In this document: positions 57,501 to 64,000 of the stretch, in pieces
Position numbering within the stretch: the stretch's first letter is position 1
Layout of the letters: each line of letters opens with the position of its first letter
Source: Bugula neritina
Taxonomy: Eukaryota; Bryozoa; Gymnolaemata; Cheilostomatida; Bugulidae
Length of the DNA: 64,000 nt
Direction: 5' to 3'
NCBI GenBank assembly: GCA_964035545.1
Contig: OZ037766.1
Location: 1,967,501 to 2,031,500 of the forward strand
Made by a program: the position numbers and the translations under genes
The notes under the pieces: generated by a model
What the model saw: only the letters and a program-made list of their open reading frames with translations
Database searches by the model: none
Told to the model about the DNA's origin: nothing

Positions 57501-60500
57501 AGTAATTGCTAGTAAAATAGCCAACTAATACGCAAGTAGATAACTCACGCAAGTAGATAACTCACGCACAGTAATTACAAAAATTACTACAGTGGTGGCA
57601 GCGGTGGGATCTTGCGTATAACAGTCATGGCAGAAGACGGCACGGAGCTACCCATTCCACTGAATGAAAGTGAGGAAGATAATGTTGATATACCTGTGGA
57701 ACCAGTAGTGTTAGAAGAAGTGAGAATTCCTAGAGAGCCTGGTGAAGACAGATACCGGCTGAAGGCGCCCACCTTCACAGGCGAGGAAGCAGTAGAGCAA
57801 TTTATCCAGGAATTCCAAGATATGATGGAAATTGCACGGTCGCCACCGAGGGTGGCGTTGCTCAAACTCAGGATGGCGCTGACGGACAAGGCTAAGCCAT
57901 ACGGAGCGGGACCTGACATAGGCGGGATCTTTGCTTCTCTGCGGGCCCGTTTTGGTATCTCCCCCATAGATGCGCGGGCCCGCCTACAAAGACTGCGGCG
58001 TGATCCTCACACGTCGCTACAGGAGCACCCTGCCACGGTGTATCCACTGGCGCAGATTGCGTTCCGCGATCTGCCTCAAGTGCACCGTGAGAGGTATACT
58101 TATGATGCCTTCGTGCAGTCCATCAACGACTTGGGGCTCCACCATCAGTTCCAAGCGAGGGGAGTCACCACGGTCGAGGATGCACTTGCGGTGGGAGAAG
58201 CCTACCTCATGGCGACTCATATGCACCGCAACCGCGTGGCCTCCCGCCAGGTGGCCAAGGAGCACACTACTGCTCATACTGAACCAAACGCGGAACCCTC
58301 CGCGGTGGCTAATGTGAACCAGATGTCACTAGCATCGAAAGTCGCACAAATGACTGACATGCTAGATAAACTGGTCGCCGCATTAGCTCCCCCAAGCCAG
58401 GTAGATACCGCCCGTGAGCCTTGCGGGCCGCAGGTGCAATCACCAGGCATGGGGCATAACTTCTGCTGGGGATGCGGAAGGCCAGGACATTTCCAGAAGA
58501 ACTGCCCTCAACTTCAACAAGGGTTAAACTACCACGGCCCGCAGATGTTCCCACCTCCTGCGGGCCGCCGGTAAACCACCCAGAGAGGACCGCGTGTCTG
58601 CCGCCCCGCTGGGCGCCGCGCGGAGATGCTGTGAAGTGGCGACCCCCGCGGCAAGTAGGCTCAAGCCACTCGCCACCTGGGTCCTCTACGCCACTCCAAC
58701 ACGGATCCGGCAGACGGTTGACCTCAGAGCCTGCGAGAGAAACGGTACAGGTGCCGCAAGGCGTACCGCCCCAACCTCGGCAGCTGGTCAATAGTCGCCG
58801 CCAACCGTGGACCCCTCGACCCACAGCGAGGGAGGTGCAACCACGGCACACACAGCTGCAACCACACGGAAGTAGCTACTTCCTACCAGGAAAGCTAGCT
58901 GGCAAGCCTGCCAACTTCCTTCTGGACTCGGGCTGCACCACCAACCTCCTTAGCCGTCAATTCTTTGACACCCTCAGCGCTAAGGTCAAGGACGGGTTGG
59001 CACCATATGAGGGGGATCATGGCACCCTGGCAGACGGGTCGGGCATTCCCTTCTACGGCATTATTGAGCTGACTGGTTACATCCGTAACTAGGCCATCCA
59101 AGAGACGTTTATCGTCGGACAGCTCAACGAGGATGCTATCCTCGGGATGCCATTCTTACAACGACACGGATGTCGCATCGATTTCAGTAAATCTGCAATG
59201 ATCATGGGCGACAGAGAGCTCGCTTGTGTCGATAAGTTTGGTCGTCCTCTAGCGGGAGGAGTGCAGGTAGTACGGAGCTGTACGATACCAGGCCACTCCC
59301 GGGCTACCGTCCGCTGCAAAGTAGACGGTGGCCAAACCTCTAAGTTACGAGTTGTCGAAAGTACGCACTCAAGAATCCAACTTGCCCATAGCTTTAGCCA
59401 GCTTACGGGACAAGGAGAGATCTCAGTGCAGTGCGTCAACCCCTCCTCAGAGACGGTAGACCTCCCACCCAGGTCCATGCTGGGCCGCTTCCATCCTGTC
59501 CAGGAGGAAGCCATTGGGCCGTCGTTGGGAGCTGCGACGGAAGGTCCTCAGCAGAGCCCGTCTCCAGGGCGGAGGACCGTCCCAACCCACGCCTCCCGTC
59601 TGCCAGGGACGCGTGGCTACACAGGCAACAGAAAGCGCCAGGCTATGGCTATGTTGCCACACCGGTACAGTGGGGCGCCCCGCCACACAGACCACGACGC
59701 CCGCCTAAATAGAGCAGGCTGTCGCGAGGTACCACGGGCGGCGGAGACCGCCCCTACTCAGCAGCCCACGAGAAGGTTGGGCTCGAAGGAGAGGAGCAGG
59801 GTTCCCCCACGGAACTCGGGCCAACTCCAACAGAGGGCTGACATGCCCCCGGAGGCTGTCCAGAGCCTCCGCGCCAAACCTGTATGGGCTGGTAACGTCA
59901 GGGAGCTGCCGAAACTCCAGGAAAGCCTTCCTGGGGTAGTAGCCGACGTGTACCGAGCGAAACAGGAAGGGCGACGACCCAGTGGTAGACAACGGCAACA
60001 GGGATGCGCCGAGTTACGGCTGTACTGTCAACGTTGGAACTCCCTGCGAATTGGGCCAGATGGTCTGCTGACCATGACTTTGGCCGCCAACAGCAGACAA
60101 CCAGCCAGGAAGAGGATCGTCTGCCCAGCTGCCATCCGCCGGGAGTTGATACGGGACACCCACGAGCAGACTCACGGAGGAGTCCAAGGGGTGGTCACCA
60201 AGCTACAACTCCGGTGGTACTGGCCCAACATGGAGCGGGACATCTGGCGCAGAGTGAGACGGTGCAAAGTCTGCCAGACCAACAAGCATAGCCGTCTCCC
60301 TGGTAAAGCGGGGCGGCAGACGCATTGTGCGAGGAGGTCTTGGCAAGCGGAGACTGTCGTCCTGGCCGGAAACACCCCCATGACTCCGCAGGAAGACTTG
60401 GCGAGGCAGGAAAAGCCACTTTTGTCCTTGGAAGTGCGCCCACCGCCCCCAACGTCAAGCCTGCCATCACCACCACTTCCGGAACCGGAAACAGGTCCAG

Positions 60501-63500
60501 AAGTGCAAAAACACCCCGTGGGAGGGGCTCCGTACGGAGATACCAACGTAGGAACAACCGTCACAAACAGGCTGGAAAAACCACCAGTGAGACGTAACAA
60601 TCCACGGGTGAGCACACCGCCTCCCACAGTGACGACGCCTCCAGGACCACACACTAGGCAACCCCCAGCGTGTCTCGGAGACTTCGTACGTGACCGCGGT
60701 ACAAGCGGCAGTTATGAAGGTCTAGCGAGATCTCGCAGGGGAAAACAGGCAAAGAGACGTGGGAGTTGTGAACACCACGAAAATCTCAACTTTTGCCTCA
60801 ACGGAATCACACACGAGATTCATCCGCTGGAAGTAAAAAGCCCTAGTCACGCTTCACAACCATGCTGCCCGGTCTTTTCCTACGTTGATGCAGTCAAGAG
60901 TAGACGTGCCACTGAACAGTAATCATTTACTGCTCTCATTCCAAAATGTCTTACTATTCTGGATCGAAGGGTGAGTTAATTATGTTTTTGGTACGGGAAC
61001 TAGACTGCATCAGTCAGCTCTAGCTACACCAGTAGCGAGCTGGTGATTCGATAATGAAACGCAGTGGTGGGAACACACGTCGACTTTGATTTTAAATAAT
61101 CTGCCATAGCGAGTGTGTTCTCCATCAACTATTCATTAGCCTGAATCTCACGAGTGTAACTGAACAGAGTACCTGTCAGGCTGTACACGCCGGCGGTACC
61201 TCAGTGTATAATCTTTAACACTGCTACTCTTTCAGATCACACTCGAGTGACCACCTCCCGGTCCCGGGACCAGCCAACCCCTCTACCTATGGAGGAAGAA
61301 CCTGTAATGGAGAATGGCTTACCCGTAGTGCTTCGTCGACGACACCGCTGGGTGTCACCCACGGCGGAAAGGAGGATTGAGGAAGCCTGGGGACCAAGTG
61401 GACCCCACCGGACCTGCCAGGTCTGTTTCCAGGAGTGCCCGTCACACCGCTCCCTGCGTCTGCATGTAGACGCACACTTTCTACTACATTTCTGCCCATG
61501 CGGGTTCCACGATGTATACCCGTACCCTGTGATCGTCCACAAATTGAGCTGCATCGCCGGAGAGGGCCATGTTGTTGATGAGGACAGTTTCCCCCAATAC
61601 CTAGACACCATCAAGCCGGTCATCAAGAAGGCTATCACCCTGGCCGCACTAGCGTCAGGATTCCAAGTACTGCTGTTATCCACCCGCCATAAGTCCCCTA
61701 TGGTTCAGGGCCCATCCACTACCCCCATCAACCCTAGCAACACCCCCAAATCCGAAGGAACAACAATACCCCCAACAGCAGAGACTGCTACAACCCCACC
61801 AAGGCCTAGCCGAATGGCTAGTGTAGAAGAGCGGCTTGTAAAACTACAAGCCGAGTTTACGCAACTTGCCCCTGACCTGCTGGATACGACGACAGGTCTA
61901 TACCAGCTGAAGGATTCCGTGGGGCGACTGAAGAGGCGGCTACGTGCCCGACAGGCTCGACACAGATCACGCTCGCTACAAGAGTCAGAATCCACCCAAT
62001 GAGTATGCCTGGGGTAGGCACTTTTCGGTGAGCTGTATCCTCGTCTGGAAAGTGACGAGTGCACCGACATTGGCCCGCGTGCTGGTAAGCACCCTCTCTC
62101 TTTATAGCTGACTAGCTGTGTGTATTCGATCACCCTGTTTACTTCTGTATATAAATGTTTGTGTACTCAACTATTTCCCTTCTTCCTTTTTGTGGGTTTA
62201 CTTATGTATTCTTTTTTTTTGGATTATTGTATTGTTTTTCTTTATATGTGTTTTTTTTGTATTGTGTTATCAGAAAGTAGGGCTTTCTGCTGGGGGGGGG
62301 CGGTGTAGTGAGTCATGCAATGTACTAATATGAGAATCGTCCTCTCTCCGTTCGGGGAATACTAAGGCCCCTATGAAGTAACCAATCAGCAGCACCGGAA
62401 GATATGCTTCCGACTTATGTGACAATTCCCGGGCAATTAACATTGATCACGTTGTTGTAAGCGAGGGCTTGAAGTAGAAACATGTGTTAGTAGTTGACTT
62501 ATGTATAGGATAATTTGATGTAATGTTTGCTTTGTATTATATTGTGGATAATAAACATAATTACCCGACAGCTACCCTAGTAATTGCTAATAGAATAGCC
62601 AACTAATACGCAAGGAGATAACTCACGCACAGTAATTACAAGAATTACTACAATATAACTAAACGTCTGATTTTTTAATGACTCAAAATATGCGGACATA
62701 AACATTCTTTGACTGTAAATCTTCAAACTCAAGTAAATTAGGTACAAGCTATGTTAGCTGAATGATAGAATGGAAATGTTAAATTCATTTTTTTATAAAT
62801 AGTTATAACCCTACACAAAACAAATAACAAAAGATAAGCCCCAAGGCAACTGCTACTATGTCTATAGCTTCCTCTCCTAAGTTTACCATAGCTATGACAT
62901 ACTGCATTCAGTGAGAATCTGACCTAATTTAACTTTCACCACTCAAAGCCAACAGCATTTCATCATCGGGTTTGTTATAATTTTTAACAATTGTGATTAC
63001 CTTTATAGCATACCTGTGTGTAGACATAAATGCAGACATCATTTTTGTTATAAGTCAGTCTACTATTGCCTTGTGTACAGTTTTCTCAATTGAATAGCCT
63101 TGCCTATTTATATTCATGGACCAATGATCAATGCTAGTTGCTGAATATTTGCAATAAGTTGAGTTGAAAGTGCAAGCTTAATGGCATCTAATTTAAAAAT
63201 TTTGCTTCACCATTTTGTTTTAGATTTTGTTGATTTGAATGATTTTTGAAATTGCCTCGCACGGCTTTAGGTAAAAATGGCACGCATATTTTGAAATCAT
63301 TGAGCTAAGCATTGAGTTTTCAATCTGACAGATAACAAAGATGGAGTGAATATTCCAATAGTAACTCTACTAGTGAACGGCGGAGATGGTTCGCTAGAAT
63401 CGTGCCATGAAAGTCTTGGCGTAAAGATTCCCCTGGTGGCCATTGCAGGATCAGGACGTGCAGCAGAAGTTGTAGTACGTCTGCATAAACTGTGCAAGTC

Positions 63501-63542
63501 TCACTATGCTGACAAAGCAAACAGCTTTGATGACGGCTGGCG
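54544..63542 (+). CDS. TRPM-family cation channel (TRPM-B), 5' part, 7 exons visible
   Basis: Exons: 54544-54646, 55033-55177, 55376-55487, 55737-55920, 56314-56474, 56833-57019, 63332-63542, with phases 1/2/0/1/0/1/2 matching throughout; the gene runs past the window. From NFRKDAKSTYEPP onward each exon matches one TRPM-A exon (6 to 10) with the same intron phases: PKLIVSIVGGAREF, EAWIITPGSHTGLYK, LLGIATWGSVAG, the LDPNHSHFILVDD and FGGELKWR segments, and PLVAIAGSGRAAEVV. It is therefore a tandem duplicate. The first two exons are unrelated to those of TRPM-A and shorter; the start codon at 54544 has no in-frame stop close upstream, so the N-terminus is uncertain. Gypsy element 2 lies in intron 6. 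Confidence 0.88.
57226..57591 (+). repeat. 5' LTR of element 2
   Basis: 366 bp. Contains AATAAA (57472-57477) and two copies of the 17-bp CGCAAGTAGATAACTCA near the right end; the 3' LTR has only one. Confidence 0.95.
57593..57610 (+). other. primer-binding site of element 2, tRNA-Leu type
   Basis: TGGTGGCAGCGGTGGGAT, identical to that of element 1 and again two bases after the LTR end. Confidence 0.75.
57612..58574 (+). CDS. gag: Gag of element 2, 320 aa, with zinc knuckle
   Basis: The frame opens around 57612; the first true ATG is at 57627 (MAEDGTELPIP). Capsid region KAPTFTGEEAVEQFIQEF through ALRARFGISPIDARARLQ and YDAFVQSINDLGLHH parallels element 1. A canonical CCHC knuckle, CWGCGRPGHFQKNCP, lies about 30 residues from the end; such knuckles bind and package RNA. 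The frame is intact despite the pol deletions, so this element might still supply capsid. Confidence 0.92.
   Translation: MRITVMAEDGTELPIPLNESEEDNVDIPVEPVVLEEVRIPREPGEDRYRLKAPTFTGEEAVEQFIQEFQDMMEIARSPPRVALLKLRMALTDKAKPYGAGPDIGGIFASLRARFGISPIDARARLQRLRRDPHTSLQEHPATVYPLAQIAFRDLPQVHRERYTYDAFVQSINDLGLHHQFQARGVTTVEDALAVGEAYLMATHMHRNRVASRQVAKEHTTAHTEPNAEPSAVANVNQMSLASKVAQMTDMLDKLVAALAPPSQVDTAREPCGPQVQSPGMGHNFCWGCGRPGHFQKNCPQLQQGLNYHGPQMFPPPAGRR
58472..60922 (+). pseudogene. pol: Pol of element 2: protease and integrase fragments, two in-frame deletions, one stop
   Basis: Open in the -1 frame from 58472, overlapping gag by 103 nt. Protease LLDSGCTTNLLS is present. TAG at 59090-59092 replaces a Gln codon of element 1. 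After QPTRRLG the sequence jumps (near 59815) past the whole RT and RNase H to the QRADMPPEAVQSLRAKPV region. The integrase zinc domain (HEQTHGGV...CKVCQTNK) remains, then a second jump near 60385 removes the DDE core and GPY/F module and joins to the Pro-rich tail ending FSYVDAVKSRRATEQ. Both jumps keep the frame. It has no polymerase or integrase activity. Confidence 0.88.
58523..58566 (+). promoter_or_regulatory. -1 ribosomal frameshift signal, element 2
   Basis: GTTAAAC at 58523-58529 in the gag frame, spacer of 6 nt, stem GGCCCGCAG (58536-58544) with CTGCGGGCC (58558-58566), loop of 13 nt. Compared with element 1, one G-C pair is changed to A-T on both sides, so pairing is conserved while sequence is not. 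Confidence 0.88.
60946..62002 (+). CDS. ORF3 of element 2, probably spliced: zinc-finger protein
   Basis: Proposed exons 60946-60970 (MSYYSGSK) and 61236-62002. Donor AAGG/GTGAGT at 60971 and acceptor CTCTTTCAG at 61235 join in phase and put HTRVTTSR before the long open frame. Without splicing the first ATG in the long frame is 61289. Finger 1 C-x2-C-x12-H-x3-H (CQVCFQE...HVDAH) and finger 2 C-x-C-x12-H-x3-C (CPCGFHD...HKLSC) match ORF3 of element 1, as does GHVVDEDSFPQYLDTIKPVI. The C-terminus has a heptad-like segment followed by RRLRARQARHRSRS. Function unknown. Confidence 0.8.
62271..62303 (+). promoter_or_regulatory. hairpin plus polypurine tract of element 2
   Basis: CAGAAAG (62271-62277), TAGGG loop, CTTTCTG (62283-62289), then a G-rich tract to the 3' LTR. 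Same stem as element 1 with a loop one base longer. Confidence 0.8.
62304..62652 (+). repeat. 3' LTR of element 2
   Basis: 349 bp ending ATTACTACA, followed by the ATAT duplication. Confidence 0.95.
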
Positions 63543-64000
63543 GTGAGTCATGCAGTGATTTGGTCTTTGATCAGAGAGGGTAAAATCTGTTCACCAAGTG
63601 AACTCAAGAAATCTTTTAGATCTTTAGGTTTGCTTTATAAATTCACCCTGATATGACATAACTTGAAACTACTATAAAAATCTAGACTCTAAAACATCAT
63701 ATGACTGAGACCATAAGACTTTTGGAGTGTATGACTAAGGCTGTGTGACTGAGACAGTGTGACTGACACTTTGTGACTAAAACTATGTGACTAAAGTGTT
63801 GTAATATGTTATTTTGATTGAATCCTGTAATTTTAAAAATGCCAATAAGCAACTTTCAGTGGGCCTAGCAAAGCAAAACTTAATACTGTTTATTGGATAT
63901 TTATTATTTAGCATTAAATAAACTAAATTGACTCAGCCAAGTGTCCTTGACATTGCAGAGCAAGTGCTTGATGTCAGATTTTAGTTGATAGGAAAACTTC
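63543..64000 (+). other. TRPM-B intron 7, running out of the window
   Basis: Starts with the donor GTGAGTCATG. A loose series of (T)GTGACTGAGAC/GTGACTAAA repeats lies at 63705-63800. The next exon, expected in phase 2, is not reached. Confidence 0.6.

Larger units (their letters stand above)
57226..62652 (+). mobile_element. Ty3/Gypsy LTR retrotransposon, element 2 (deleted, 5427 bp)
   Basis: LTRs 57226-57591 (366 bp) and 62304-62652 (349 bp), TG...CA, flanked by ATAT (57222-57225 and 62653-62656). The LTRs differ by about seven substitutions and one 17-bp unit. Same family as element 1 in coding order, primer site, frameshift signal, Pol tail, ORF3 and pre-PPT hairpin, but with unrelated LTR sequence. 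RT plus RNase H and the integrase core are missing, so it cannot replicate alone. It is in sense orientation within TRPM-B intron 6. Confidence 0.96.

Overview
The window is a gene-bearing piece of an AT-rich invertebrate animal genome, most likely lophotrochozoan-grade. The species cannot be named from the sequence. Evidence for a metazoan nucleus: short exons split by GT-AG introns, two TRPM cation channel genes, a SOCS/CISH signalling inhibitor, a tRNA-derived SINE, a LINE relic and two LTR (Ty3/Gypsy) retrotransposons.

Layout. 1-2986: non-coding, with a 26-bp minisatellite. 2987-7846 (+): four-exon ankyrin-repeat gene. 11116-11769 (-): SOCS2/CISH-like gene with one coding exon, and a probable promoter and 5' UTR exon near 13.4-13.9 kb. 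13.9-25.7 kb: gene-poor, with microsatellites, a SINE fragment and a LINE relic. 25762-51164 (+): complete 27-exon TRPM channel (TRPM-A, 1427 residues); every exon joins in phase. 54544-63542 and beyond (+): tandem paralogue TRPM-B, first seven coding exons only, cut by the window end. Each TRPM gene carries one sense-oriented Gypsy element in an intron: element 1 (36802-44249, LTRs 303/303 bp with one mismatch) and element 2 (57226-62652, LTRs 366/349 bp, about 2 percent divergent, RT/RNase H and integrase core deleted).

The two elements belong to one family: gag, -1 frameshifted pol, and an extra 3' ORF (ORF3) with two zinc fingers and a basic, coiled-coil-like tail. Two observations stand out. 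First, both elements have GTTAAAC in the gag frame, a 6-nt spacer, and a 9-bp GC-rich stem with a 13-nt loop, including a compensatory base-pair change between the elements. This is a strong -1 ribosomal frameshift signal. Second, many introns of the host genes begin or end in minisatellites whose repeat unit straddles the real exon-intron junction (7.2, 36.1, 44.6 and 45.3 kb are clearest), so the splice site itself has been multiplied in tandem. I know of no named class for this pattern.

All exon models come from reading splice consensus, phase and family similarity by eye; no RNA or database evidence was available.
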